Of a stretch of DNA of 64,000 bases, positions 47,414 through 55,546 are shown piece by piece. Below the pieces are notes generated by a model that was not told the origin of the DNA, searched no databases, and saw nothing but the letters and a program-made list of their open reading frames with translations. A program made the position numbers and the translations under genes. The DNA is from Roseomonas xinghualingensis (GTDB lineage: Bacteria; Pseudomonadota; Alphaproteobacteria; Acetobacterales; Acetobacteraceae). Each line of letters starts with the position of its first letter. Within the stretch, counting starts at the first letter, position 1. Where the stretch lies: the NCBI RefSeq assembly GCF_025791835.1, contig NZ_JAOXLP010000006.1, positions 62,001 through 126,000 on the forward strand, given 5' to 3'.

Positions 47414-48489
47414 TCCCGTCCCGCGCTTTCGTCCACGCACCGCTCGCGCAGCGCGTGGTCTTCGGCGCGGACAGCCTTTCGCGCGTGGGGGCGGAACTGG
47501 ATGCGATGGGTGCGCGCCGCGTGCTCGTGCTCTGCACGCCGGGCCAGCGGGTTCTGGGAGAACGGGTGGCCGCCGCTATCGGCCCGCGCGCGGCGGGGCT
47601 GCATGCGGAGGCGCGGATGCATGTGCCCGTGCCGGTGGCCGAGGCTGCCACGGCCCGTGTGGCGGAACTTGGCGCGGATGCGCTTCTGGCAGCTGGGGGC
47701 GGCAGCACCATCGGGCTGGCCAAGGCGATGGCACTGTCCACCGATCTGCCGATCCTGGCCCTGCCCACCACCTATTCGGGATCGGAGAACACCTCGATCT
47801 GGGGGCTGACCGAAGGCGGGGCCAAGACCACGGGGCGCGACCCGCGGGCCCTGCCGAAGGTGGTGGTTTATGACCCCTCGCTGACGCTGGATCTGCCGGT
47901 GGGCATTTCCGCCGTCTCGGGGCTGAACGCCATCGCCCATGCGGTGGAGGTTCTCTACGCCCCCGATGGCACGCCGGTGACGGCGCTGATGGCCGAGGAA
48001 GGCATCCGCGCCCTGGCCGCAGCCCTGCCCGCCCTCATGGACGCCCCGCGCGATCCCGGCGCGCGTTCAGAGGCACTCTATGGTGCCTGGCTTTGCGGAA
48101 CGGTGCTGGGGCAGGCGACGATGGGGCTGCACCACAAGCTCTGCCATGCCCTTGGCGGCGGCTTCGATCTGCCGCATGCCGAGACGCATTCGGTGATCCT
48201 GCCCCATGCCGCCGCCTTCAACGCCCCGGCCGCACCGGCGGCCATGGCACGGATCGCCCGCGCGCTGGACGCGGAGGATGCTCCCGGTGGGCTCTGGTCG
48301 CTGGCCCGGCGGCTGGGCGCTCCCCCTTCCCTGGCGGCGCTGGGGATGCGGGAGGAAGACCTGCCGCGCGCCGTCCGGCTGGCCACCGCCAGCCCCTATG
48401 CCAATCCGCGCCCGGTGACGGAGGAAGGCATCGCTGCCCTGCTCGCCCGGGCACTGGCGGGGGATGCGCCCCTGACCGGCCCGCCCTGA
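47410..48489 (+). CDS. Maleylacetate reductase (iron-containing alcohol dehydrogenase family)
   Basis: Maleylacetate reductase converts maleylacetate to 3-oxoadipate late in resorcinol, hydroxyquinol and chloroaromatic degradation. The GTG at 47410 overlaps the previous stop and gives 359 residues (a TTG at 47401 is an alternative). Motifs are ALLAAGGGSTIGLAKAMA, LALPTTYSGSENTSIWG, SGLNAIAHAVEVLYA and HHKLCHALGGGFDLPHAETH, whose histidines are metal ligands or take part in catalysis. No ring-cleaving dioxygenase is in the window, so the upstream substrate is open. Confidence 0.9.
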   Translation: MIPSRAFVHAPLAQRVVFGADSLSRVGAELDAMGARRVLVLCTPGQRVLGERVAAAIGPRAAGLHAEARMHVPVPVAEAATARVAELGADALLAAGGGSTIGLAKAMALSTDLPILALPTTYSGSENTSIWGLTEGGAKTTGRDPRALPKVVVYDPSLTLDLPVGISAVSGLNAIAHAVEVLYAPDGTPVTALMAEEGIRALAAALPALMDAPRDPGARSEALYGAWLCGTVLGQATMGLHHKLCHALGGGFDLPHAETHSVILPHAAAFNAPAAPAAMARIARALDAEDAPGGLWSLARRLGAPPSLAALGMREEDLPRAVRLATASPYANPRPVTEEGIAALLARALAGDAPLTGPP

Positions 48490-48513
48490 CCCTTTCCGGA
48501 GACATCCAAGAGC

Positions 48514-49074
48514 ATGAGCGAGTTCAAGATCCTCGGCATTTCCGGCAGCCTGCGGAAAGCCTCCCACAACAGCGCCATCCTGCGCGCCGCCGCCGAACTG
48601 GCGCCCGAGGGCGTGACGGTGACGATCTACGAGGGGCTGGGCGACATCCCGCCCTATAATGACGACGTGAGGGCGGGCCCGGGCTATCCGGCGCCCGTCA
48701 CCGCTTTCCGGGAGGCGCTGCGGGCAGCCGATGCGGTGCTGATCGCGACGCCGGAATACAACTACTCCGTACCGGGCGTGCTGAAGAACGCGATCGACTG
48801 GGCCTCCCGCCCGCCCGAACAGCCCTTCGACGGCAAGCCGGTCGCCATCATGGGCGCAACACCCGGCCTGCTGGGCACCGCCCGCGCGCAATACGACCTG
48901 CGCAAGATGTGCGTCTTCCTCAATGCCTATGCGCTGAACAAGCCGGAGGTACTGATCATGCAATCCGGGAACCGGATTGACGCCGAGGGCCGCGTAACGG
49001 ATGAGACCACGCGATCCCTGATCGCCTCCCAGGTCGTCGCGCTGCGGGACTGGGCGCTGCGCCTCAGGGGTTGA
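48514..49074 (+). CDS. NADPH-dependent FMN reductase / quinone reductase
   Basis: This is a 186-residue flavodoxin-like enzyme that reduces FMN or quinones with NAD(P)H. The phosphate loop is ILGISGSLRKASHNSAILRAA near residue 5. The flavin-stacking segment is IATPEYNYSVPGVLKNAIDWASRP near residue 75. A good ribosome site (GGAGA) precedes the ATG, 24 bases after the maleylacetate reductase. It could supply reduced flavin for an aromatic monooxygenase, but no such oxygenase is present here, so that is speculative. Confidence 0.88.
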   Translation: MSEFKILGISGSLRKASHNSAILRAAAELAPEGVTVTIYEGLGDIPPYNDDVRAGPGYPAPVTAFREALRAADAVLIATPEYNYSVPGVLKNAIDWASRPPEQPFDGKPVAIMGATPGLLGTARAQYDLRKMCVFLNAYALNKPEVLIMQSGNRIDAEGRVTDETTRSLIASQVVALRDWALRLRG

Positions 49075-49209
49075 TGATCCGGCACGCCTCCCTCTTGGCG
49101 GCGCGCGCAAGCCTGGCCTAGCTTGCATTCGGAACGCTTCACGGCTGAATGGCGAAACGGGGACGAAAGATCCCGGTCCGCCATCCCCAGGTAAAGATGG
49201 AGACCGCGC

Positions 49210-50124
49210 TTGGCCTATGCCCTGCAGCAGCTGATCAACGGTGTCGCGCTGGGCATGATCTATGGGTTGATCGCGGTGGGCTACACGATGGTCTACGGGA
49301 TCATCGGCATGATCAACTTCGCCCATGGCGACATCTTCATGGTGGGCGCCTTTATCTCGCTCATCTCCTTCGTGCTGATCTCGATGGGGGGATGGACGGC
49401 TGGGCCGGGCGCGATCCTGCTCGTGCTGCTGGTCTCCATGGCCATCACCGCGCTCTATGGCTGGTCGGTGGAGCGGGTGGCCTACCGGCCGCTGCGCGGC
49501 TCCTTCCGGCTCGCGCCGCTGATCAGCGCGATCGGCATGTCCATCGTGCTGCAGAACTATGTACAGGTGGCACAGGGCGCACGGGTGAAGCCGATCGAGG
49601 CGATCATCACCGGCAATCTGGAGATCTGGCACGGCAACGGCTTCGCCGTCTCCATCTCCACCATGCAGGCGGTCATCGTGGTGGTGACGCTGGCCGTGCT
49701 GGCGATCTTCACCTGGCTTGTCACCCGGACAGCCCTGGGCCGAGCCATGCGCGCCTGCGAGCAGGACCGGAAGATGGCCGGGCTGCTGGGCATCGATACC
49801 GACCGCACCATCAGCATCACCTTCGTCATCGGCGCGGCGCTGGCTTCCGTCGCGGGCACCATGTACCTGCTCCGATACGGGGTGATCGATTTCTATATCG
49901 GCTTCCTGGCGGGGGTTAAGGCCTTCACCGCCGCCGTGCTGGGGGGCATCGGCTCCCTGCCCGGTGCTGTGCTGGGGGGGCTGCTGATCGGTCTGATCGA
50001 AACTTTCTGGAGCGCCTATTTCTCCGTCGAGTACAAGGATGTCGCGACCTTCGCGATCCTGGTCATCACGCTGATCTTCATGCCCACGGGGCTGCTCGGC
50101 CGTGCGGAGGTCGAGAAGGTATGA
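49210..50124 (+). CDS. livH: LivH, branched-chain amino acid ABC permease
   Basis: LivH is one of the two membrane subunits of a high-affinity branched-chain amino-acid importer. It has 304 residues with about 8 helices. Signature stretches are LQQLINGVALGMIYGLIAVGYTMVYGIIGMIN (residues 5-36), FAHGDIFMVGAF, and the late GVKAFTAAVLGGIGSLPGAVLGG with the EAA-like loop. The start is TTG after ATGGAGA. Its stop overlaps the livM ATG. The liv specificity is assigned by family and by the full five-gene set that follows. Confidence 0.93.
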   Translation: MAYALQQLINGVALGMIYGLIAVGYTMVYGIIGMINFAHGDIFMVGAFISLISFVLISMGGWTAGPGAILLVLLVSMAITALYGWSVERVAYRPLRGSFRLAPLISAIGMSIVLQNYVQVAQGARVKPIEAIITGNLEIWHGNGFAVSISTMQAVIVVVTLAVLAIFTWLVTRTALGRAMRACEQDRKMAGLLGIDTDRTISITFVIGAALASVAGTMYLLRYGVIDFYIGFLAGVKAFTAAVLGGIGSLPGAVLGGLLIGLIETFWSAYFSVEYKDVATFAILVITLIFMPTGLLGRAEVEKV

Positions 50125-51527
50125 GCACCGCCAACTCGCGGTTCGGCGTGCCGCATGAAGGCGGAGTTCCGCACAGCGATGACGGCGTGCCCGATCCGGG
50201 CGAGATGGGCGGCATCCCCCGGGTGGGTCCTGGGCCCGCTCCGCGCCCGCCATTGACCCATGCGTTGCGTGACGCGTTGCTGGCGGCGCTGGTGGCGGCA
50301 GGGCTGTTCATTCCGCTGGTCGGCCTGCGCACGGATGTGGGGCCGGGCGGCGGCGGGCTGATGATCCGCACGCGCTGGGGGGATGTGGCGATCCTCGTCG
50401 GCATTGTTTTCGCGGCACGGCTGCTGCTGAACCTGTGGTCCAACTTCCGGCCGGCGCCCGCGCCGAGATCGGCGCAGCGGACGGCGTTGATGGGGCGCGT
50501 CGGCACCGCCGTGGCGCCGGCGCTGCTGGCCCTCGCCATCGCCCTGCCCTTCCTGCCCGGCACCACGCGCTATGGGCTCGACCTTGGCATCCTGGTGCTG
50601 ACCTATGTGATGCTCGGCTGGGGGCTGAACATCGTGGTCGGCCTCGCGGGGCTGCTGGACCTCGGCTATGTCGCCTTCTACGCGGTGGGCGCCTACAGCT
50701 ACGCGCTGCTCTCCACCACTTTCGATCTTTCCTTCTGGATCTGCCTGCCGCTGGCGGGAATCCTCGCCGCCTTCTGGGGCGTGCTGCTGGGCTTTCCCGT
50801 GTTGCGGCTGCGGGGCGACTACCTCGCCATCGTCACCCTCGCCTTCGGCGAGATCATCCGCGTGGTGCTGCTGAACTGGGTATCACTGACAGGCGGCCCG
50901 AACGGCATCTCGGGCATCCCGCGCCCCACCTTCTTCGGACTGAGCTTCAGCGCGGGCGGCGGGCCCGGCTCCTTCGCCGATTTCTTCGGGCTGGAACCCT
51001 CCCCCACGCATCGCGTGGTGTTCCTGTACTACCTGATCCTCGGCCTTGCCCTGCTGACGAACTGGGTGACGCTGCGGCTGCGCCGCCAGCCGCTCGGCCG
51101 CGCCTGGGAAGCCCTGCGCGAGGACGAGATCGCCTGCCGCGCGCTGGGCATCAACGTCACCAACACGAAGCTCTCCGCCTTCGCCATCGGCGCCATGTTC
51201 GGTGGCTTCGCCGGCGCCTTCTTCGCCACGCGGCAGGCCTTCATCTCGCCCGAGAGCTTCACCTTCATCGAGAGTGCCATCATCCTCGCCATCGTGGTTC
51301 TGGGCGGGCTGGGGAGCCAGCTTGGCGTCGCCATCGCGGCGCTGGTGATGATCGGCGGCTTCGAGGCGTTCCGTGACCTCGAGGAATACCGCATGCTCGT
51401 CTTCGGCGGTGCCATGGTGGCGATCATGGTGTGGCGCCCGCGCGGGCTGGTCTCCTCCCGCACGCCCTCGGTGTCACTCGGGGCACGCAAAGCCATTTCG
51501 GCGGAGCTGGTAGGGCAAGGCCGGTGA
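50121..51527 (+). CDS. livM: LivM, branched-chain amino acid ABC permease
   Basis: LivM is the second membrane subunit, with 468 residues. A ~45-residue non-conserved N-terminal leader rich in Gly/Pro precedes the first helix, then an extra pair of N-terminal helices typical of long LivM. The core has YVMLGWGLNIVVGLAGLLDLGYVAFYAVGAY, then LRGDYLAIVTLAFGEIIRVVLLN, NVTNTKLSAFAIGAMFGGFAGAFF and LGGLGSQLGVAIAALVMIGGFE. Overlapping stop/start pairs tie it to livH and livG. Confidence 0.93.
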   Translation: MSTANSRFGVPHEGGVPHSDDGVPDPGEMGGIPRVGPGPAPRPPLTHALRDALLAALVAAGLFIPLVGLRTDVGPGGGGLMIRTRWGDVAILVGIVFAARLLLNLWSNFRPAPAPRSAQRTALMGRVGTAVAPALLALAIALPFLPGTTRYGLDLGILVLTYVMLGWGLNIVVGLAGLLDLGYVAFYAVGAYSYALLSTTFDLSFWICLPLAGILAAFWGVLLGFPVLRLRGDYLAIVTLAFGEIIRVVLLNWVSLTGGPNGISGIPRPTFFGLSFSAGGGPGSFADFFGLEPSPTHRVVFLYYLILGLALLTNWVTLRLRRQPLGRAWEALREDEIACRALGINVTNTKLSAFAIGAMFGGFAGAFFATRQAFISPESFTFIESAIILAIVVLGGLGSQLGVAIAALVMIGGFEAFRDLEEYRMLVFGGAMVAIMVWRPRGLVSSRTPSVSLGARKAISAELVGQGR

Positions 51528-52351
51528 AAGCGCCAATCCTCGAGGTACGGGACCTCGTCATGCGCTTCGGCGGCCTCACCGCCGTCGACCACGTCTCCTT
51601 CACCGCCCATGCGGGTGACATCACGGCGGTGATCGGGCCGAACGGCGCCGGCAAGACGACGGTCTTCAATCTCATCACCGGCTTCTACACGCCCAGCTCG
51701 GGCGAGCTGCTTCTGCATGGGCGATCCGGCCACCGCCCGCTGCACCGCACCCCGGGCCATCGCATCGCGCAGGAGGGGGTGGCCCGCACCTTCCAGAACA
51801 TCCGCCTCTTTGCCGGCATGACGGTGCTGGAAAACCTGCTGGTCGCGCAGCACAACCAGTTGCAGAAAGCGACATTTTTCGGTGTCGGCGCTGTTCTGGG
51901 CCTGGGCGGCTACCGGGCCGCCGAGCGCGAGGCGATGAAGCGCGCGAAGCACTGGCTGGAGGCAACGCGGCTGCTGGACCGGGCGGATGACGCCGCCGGC
52001 AGCCTTCCCTATGGCGCGCAGCGGCGGCTGGAGATCGCGCGCGCCATGTGCACCGATCCCGTCCTGCTCTGCCTGGACGAGCCGGCGGCCGGGCTGAACC
52101 CGCGCGAGTCCGAGGAATTGTCGGAACTGATCCGTCTGATCCGCGCCAGCGGCTGCTCCATCCTGCTGATCGAGCACGACATGGGCGTGGTGATGAAGAT
52201 CTCGGATCGCGTGGTGGTGCTGGACCACGGCAAGAAGATCGCCGATGGCACGGCGGCCGAGGTGCGGGCGGATGAGAAGGTGATCGCCGCCTATCTCGGC
52301 ACGGGTGACGAAGGCGAGCATCCCTCGCCCGTGGTGGAGGGCGCGGTATGA
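51524..52351 (+). CDS. livG: LivG, branched-chain amino acid ABC ATPase
   Basis: LivG is one of two ATPases driving the importer. The GTG at 51524 overlaps the livM stop and gives 275 residues. Walker A is GPNGAGKTT (residue ~39). The liv-specific segment is RTFQNIRLFAGMTVLENLLVAQH, the signature region is LPYGAQRRLEIARAM, and Walker B is LLCLDEPAAGLNPRE. A His switch is in IEHDMGVVMKISDRVVVLDHG. The frame is open upstream to 51431 but that part lies inside livM. Confidence 0.95.
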   Translation: MKAPILEVRDLVMRFGGLTAVDHVSFTAHAGDITAVIGPNGAGKTTVFNLITGFYTPSSGELLLHGRSGHRPLHRTPGHRIAQEGVARTFQNIRLFAGMTVLENLLVAQHNQLQKATFFGVGAVLGLGGYRAAEREAMKRAKHWLEATRLLDRADDAAGSLPYGAQRRLEIARAMCTDPVLLCLDEPAAGLNPRESEELSELIRLIRASGCSILLIEHDMGVVMKISDRVVVLDHGKKIADGTAAEVRADEKVIAAYLGTGDEGEHPSPVVEGAV

Positions 52352-53061
52352 GCCCCATGCTGCGGATGGAGGGCGTGACCGCCGCCTATGGCGCGGTGGA
52401 GGCGCTGAAGGGCGTCTCCGTTCATGTGAATGCAGGCGAGATCGTCACGCTGATCGGTGCCAACGGTGCCGGGAAGTCCACGCTGCTGATGACGATCTTC
52501 GGCGCGCCCCGCGCGCGCCAGGGCCGCATCACCTTCGAGGGGCGGGACATCACCAGCTTGCCCATGCACGAGATCGCGCGGGCCGGGATCGCGCAGTCGC
52601 CGGAAGGCCGCCGCATCTTCCCGCGCATGACGGTGCGCGAAAATCTGCTGATGGGCGCCCAGGCCCTGGGCGTCGATCCGGCGCCGGGGCTGGAGCAGGC
52701 CTTCACCCTCTTCCCCCGGCTCAAGGAACGCGAGGCCCAGCGCGGCGGCACGCTTTCGGGCGGGGAGCAGCAGATGCTGGCCATCGCGCGGGCCTTGATG
52801 TCAAAGCCACGGCTCCTGCTCCTGGATGAGCCCTCCCTCGGCCTCGCGCCGCTGGTTGTGCGGCAGATCTTCTCGGCCATCCGCCGGCTGAACGCCGAGA
52901 CGGGACTGACCGTGTTGCTGGTGGAGCAGAACGCCAACCAGGCACTGCGGCTGGCGCATCGGGGCTACGTGCTGGTGACCGGGCGCATCACGCTGGAAGG
53001 CACGGGGGCGGCACTGCTGGCGCGGCCCGAAGTTCGGGACGCCTATCTCGGAACTCATTGA
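52348..53061 (+). CDS. livF: LivF, branched-chain amino acid ABC ATPase
   Basis: LivF is the partner ATPase, with 237 residues. Walker A is GANGAGKSTLLM, then RAGIAQSPEGRRIFPRMTVRENLLMGA, the ABC signature LSGGEQQMLAIARALMSKP, Walker B LLLLDEPSLGLAP and the switch VLLVEQNANQALRLAHRGYVL. It overlaps livG by 4 bases (ATGA). The binding-protein gene follows after 60 bases, so binding protein can be made at a different level from the membrane complex. Confidence 0.95.
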   Translation: MSPMLRMEGVTAAYGAVEALKGVSVHVNAGEIVTLIGANGAGKSTLLMTIFGAPRARQGRITFEGRDITSLPMHEIARAGIAQSPEGRRIFPRMTVRENLLMGAQALGVDPAPGLEQAFTLFPRLKEREAQRGGTLSGGEQQMLAIARALMSKPRLLLLDEPSLGLAPLVVRQIFSAIRRLNAETGLTVLLVEQNANQALRLAHRGYVLVTGRITLEGTGAALLARPEVRDAYLGTH

Positions 53062-53121
53062 AGGCAAGGTCGGCGAAGTCCTAGGCTTCCGTTTCCCTAC
53101 CGAACCGGAGGACCTTCCCAG

Positions 53122-54243
53122 ATGACCATTCAGCGCCGCACCCTTCTCGGTGCCTCACTCACGGCACCCATGATCCTTTCGGCCCGCGGCGCCATGGCCC
53201 AGGCCCGGACCGTCCGGATCGGGATGGTGGGCCCCCTGACGGGCGCCAACGCCACCTTCGGCGCGCAGATGCGCGAGGGCGCGACCCAGGCGGTGACGGA
53301 CATCAACGCGGCTGGCGGCGTCCTCGGCCAGCAGGTGGTGCTGGAGACGGGCGACGATGCCTGCGATCCCCGCCAGGCGGTTTCCGTCGCCAACCAGCTC
53401 GCGGGGCGCCAGGTGCGGGTGGTGATCGGGCATTACTGCTCCGGCTCCTCCATCCCGGCGAGCAAGGTCTATACCGAGGAAGGCGTGTTGCAGATCAGCC
53501 CCGCCTCCACCAACCCGCGCTACACCGACGAGGGCTCCTGGAACACCTTCCGCACCTGCGGGCGGGACGACCAGCAGGGCGCGATCGCCGGCAAGTACAT
53601 CGCCGAGGCCTATAAGGGTAAGCGGATCGCCGTCCTTCACGACAACTCCGCCTATGGCAAGGGCCTGGCGGACGAGACGAAGAAGGCGATGAACGCCGCG
53701 GGCACGGCCGAGGCGATCTACGCCGCCTATACCCCAGGCGAGCGCGACTACAACGCGGTGGTTTCGCGCCTGAAGGCCGCGAATGTCGATGTCATCTATG
53801 TCGGCGGCTACCACACCGAGGCCGGGCTGATCGTGCGCCAGGCCAAGGAGCAGGGCATGAACGTCACGCTGATCGGCGGCGACGCGCTGATGACGAACGA
53901 GTTCTGGCAGATCAGCGGCGCGGCCGGAGAGGGCACGCTGATGACCTTCTCCTCCGATCCGCGGAAGCGCCCCACGGCGTCTGACGTGGTGGCCCGCTTC
54001 AAGGCCCGCAACGTCGATCCCGAGGGCTTCGTGCTCTATACCTATGCCGCGACGCAGATCTGGGCCGATGCCGCGAGGAAGGCCAATTCGGTCGAGCCAC
54101 GCAGGGTGGCGGATGCCATGAAGGCCAGCGGCCCCTGGCAGACGGTGCTCGGACCGATCGGCTTCGACAGGAAGGGCGACGTGACCGTGCCCGACTACGT
54201 CTTCTATGTCTGGAAGAACGGCAGCTACGCCGAGATGTCTTGA
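53122..54243 (+). CDS. livK: LivK/LivJ-type branched-chain amino acid binding protein
   Basis: This is the periplasmic binding protein of the liv importer, with 373 residues. The signal IQRRTLLGASLTAPMILSARGAMAQA has a twin-arginine-like RR. The mature protein has VRIGMVGPLTGANATFGAQMREG, VVIGHYCSGSSIPASKVYTEEGV and ISPASTNPRYTD, the typical type I periplasmic-binding layout. A ribosome site GGAGGA lies upstream. Being last in the operon is common for this gene. The exact amino acid bound is not known. Confidence 0.93.
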   Translation: MTIQRRTLLGASLTAPMILSARGAMAQARTVRIGMVGPLTGANATFGAQMREGATQAVTDINAAGGVLGQQVVLETGDDACDPRQAVSVANQLAGRQVRVVIGHYCSGSSIPASKVYTEEGVLQISPASTNPRYTDEGSWNTFRTCGRDDQQGAIAGKYIAEAYKGKRIAVLHDNSAYGKGLADETKKAMNAAGTAEAIYAAYTPGERDYNAVVSRLKAANVDVIYVGGYHTEAGLIVRQAKEQGMNVTLIGGDALMTNEFWQISGAAGEGTLMTFSSDPRKRPTASDVVARFKARNVDPEGFVLYTYAATQIWADAARKANSVEPRRVADAMKASGPWQTVLGPIGFDRKGDVTVPDYVFYVWKNGSYAEMS

Positions 54244-54290
54244 AGCGGATGATGCGTCGCACCATCTCCTGCCTTGTCTTCAACAGCATG

Positions 54291-54356
54291 AAAGGAGGTG
54301 ATCCGGTGTCTCATCGCATCAACCAGGGCTTCGCGCCCGCCACTCGGATCACCGCC
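54291..54356 (+). promoter_or_regulatory. Perfect extended Shine-Dalgarno with a self-pairing 16S-tail mimic
   Basis: AAAGGAGGTGATCC (54291-54304) is an exact complement of the conserved 16S rRNA 3' end GGATCACCTCCTTT. GGATCACC recurs at 54346-54353 within the short reading frame and can pair with GGTGATCC (54297-54304). The helix extends through G305-C345, and through G294-C356 and G295-C355 past one mismatch. A rival helix, CCGCCGG (54352-54358) with CCGGCGG (54367-54373), shares bases with it. Confidence 0.6.
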
Positions 54357-54365
54357 GGCGCCTAA
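54306..54365 (+). CDS. Short reading frame (19 residues), possible leader peptide
   Basis: The peptide is MSHRINQGFAPATRITAGA from the GTG at 54306. It is placed 7 bases after the AGGAGG core of a 14-base perfect Shine-Dalgarno. An in-frame ATG at 54288 would add six residues (MKGGDP) but would put the Shine-Dalgarno inside the gene. The peptide has no hydrophobic segment and I do not recognise it. A strong terminator lies 51 bases after the TAA, so a short transcript or a leader for the downstream gene is plausible. Translation is likely given the site, but function is unknown. Confidence 0.5.
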   Translation: MSHRINQGFAPATRITAGA

Positions 54366-54415
54366 TCCGGCGGGTCACCGAATTGACGCGGGCCGCGAGC
54401 CGGCCACGCGATGTG

Positions 54416-54455
54416 AAGGCCTCGGCGGGTGACCGCCGAGGCCTTCTGCGTTTCC
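54416..54455 (+). terminator. Strong intrinsic terminator after the short reading frame
   Basis: AAGGCCTCGGCGG (54416-54428) pairs perfectly with CCGCCGAGGCCTT (54433-54445) around a GTGA tetraloop. CTGCGTTTCC follows. It ends the liv/short-frame transcript, or attenuates transcription into the membrane-protein gene. Confidence 0.75.
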
Positions 54456-54532
54456 GGGTTCATTGCCACATCGTGTCTTCCGGGCCACGCTGATCATTCC
54501 ACTCCACAGTATGGGGAAACCCGCCGAGTACC

Positions 54533-54575
54533 CCCTCCGTTCCCCGGCAGGACCATCATGGTCCGTAACGGAGGA
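54533..54575 (+). promoter_or_regulatory. Hairpin that buries the Shine-Dalgarno of the membrane-protein gene
   Basis: CCTCCGTT (54533-54540) is an exact complement of AACGGAGG (54568-54575), whose GGAGG is the ribosome site for the ATG at 54584. Inside lies a second perfect repeat, GGACCAT/ATGGTCC (54551-54557 and 54559-54565). The fold would close the ribosome site completely. The inner repeat could also be a protein-binding operator. Confidence 0.5.
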
Positions 54576-54583
54576 CAAACGGC

Positions 54584-55501
54584 ATGTCCGGCTATAGCCA
54601 GCCTCAACACCAGTCCACTGCCACGGCCGGTACCTTGCAGACGCCGGAGGGCGCACCGATGCTGCGGCATCGCATCTCCTGGGGGGCAATCCTGGCAGGG
54701 GCGCTCGTCGCCATCGCCGTCGGCGCCACCCTGAACGTGCTGGGCCTCGCCGTTGGGGTCACTATGGTGGATGCCCAGGCGCGGGATACGCCTTCCGCCA
54801 CCACCCTCGGCATCGCCGGGAGCGTCTGGATCCTGGTTTCGAACCTGCTGGGCCTCGCCCTGGGCGGCTATGTGGCCGCGCGCCTCTCGGGCACGTCCGA
54901 TGGGCATGATGCCACGCTGCATGGAGCGGCGGTCTGGGCCACGGCCTTCCTCATCTCTGGCCTGGTGCTCGGCAGCATGGCCTCAGGCGCGGCGCGTACG
55001 GCCACCAACGCGATCTCGGGCGCGATGGGCGGGCTCGGCCAGGCTGCGGGCCAGGCTGCGCAGGCCGTGGCACCGCAAATGGATACCGATGCGCTGACGG
55101 AGCGGGCCCGCCTGACCCTTTCCGGTTCCTCCGACCCGGCACGGATGACACCCGAGCAGCGGGGGGCGGAGATCAGTTCCCTCATTGTCGTGCGCGTGAC
55201 CGACGGCAATCTTTCCGAGGCAGACCGGCGGCGGCTGAACCAGCTTGTCGCGGCCGAGGCCGGCATACCGGAGCAGGAGGCCGCCACCCGCGTTCAGGCT
55301 TATGAGGCCGATGCCCAGCGCATGGCGCAGGAGACGGAGCGGCGGGCGCGAGAGGCGGCGGATGCCGCCGCCAAGGCCGCGGCCATGGCCTCCTACTGGA
55401 TCTTCGGTACCCTGGTCCTCGGGGCGATCGCCGCGATCATCGGCGCGCGTACAGGGACGCGGGACCTGGTCTATCTCGACAGCCGCCGCACGGTGACCTG
55501 A
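54584..55501 (+). CDS. Membrane protein of unknown function (PhnA-like annotated type)
   Basis: This is a 305-residue integral membrane protein. It has a hydrophilic N-terminus, then about four N-terminal helices (WGAILAGALVAIAVGATLNVLGLAVGV; VWILVSNLLGLALGGYVAARLSG; AVWATAFLISGLVLGSMASG). An Ala/Glu/Arg-rich helical stretch predicted as coiled coil lies near residues 225-270. A last helix YWIFGTLVLGAIAAIIGARTG precedes a short tail. Similar proteins are often labelled PhnA-like without evidence. Its ribosome site is inside a hairpin and a terminator lies upstream, so expression is probably conditional. Confidence 0.75.
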   Translation: MSGYSQPQHQSTATAGTLQTPEGAPMLRHRISWGAILAGALVAIAVGATLNVLGLAVGVTMVDAQARDTPSATTLGIAGSVWILVSNLLGLALGGYVAARLSGTSDGHDATLHGAAVWATAFLISGLVLGSMASGAARTATNAISGAMGGLGQAAGQAAQAVAPQMDTDALTERARLTLSGSSDPARMTPEQRGAEISSLIVVRVTDGNLSEADRRRLNQLVAAEAGIPEQEAATRVQAYEADAQRMAQETERRAREAADAAAKAAAMASYWIFGTLVLGAIAAIIGARTGTRDLVYLDSRRTVT

Positions 55502-55513
55502 CGGGCACGCCTC

Positions 55514-55540
55514 CCGGCACCGGCCGTCGGCCGGTGCCGG
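55514..55540. terminator. Perfect 12-bp hairpin between convergent genes
   Basis: CCGGCACCGGCC (55514-55525) pairs with GGCCGGTGCCGG (55529-55540) around a 3-base loop. It is in the 45-base gap between the membrane-protein gene and the flavin reductase gene. Confidence 0.7.
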
Positions 55541-55546
55541 ACTGCC

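Noticed and set aside
49149..49209. A short reading frame upstream of livH (ATG at 49149) as a leader peptide
   Set aside because: It has no good ribosome site, continues as a shadow through livH, and no hairpin or runs of Leu/Val/Ile codons support attenuation.
54291..54304. Antisense fragment of a 16S rRNA gene
   Set aside because: Only 14-15 bases match the 16S 3' end. Flanking bases do not resemble 16S or spacer sequence, and the position before a GTG frame is better explained as a ribosome site.
54288..54305. ATG at 54288 as the start of the short frame
   Set aside because: It is in frame, but it would place the very strong Shine-Dalgarno inside the coding region with no ribosome site of its own. 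The GTG at 54306 has ideal spacing.
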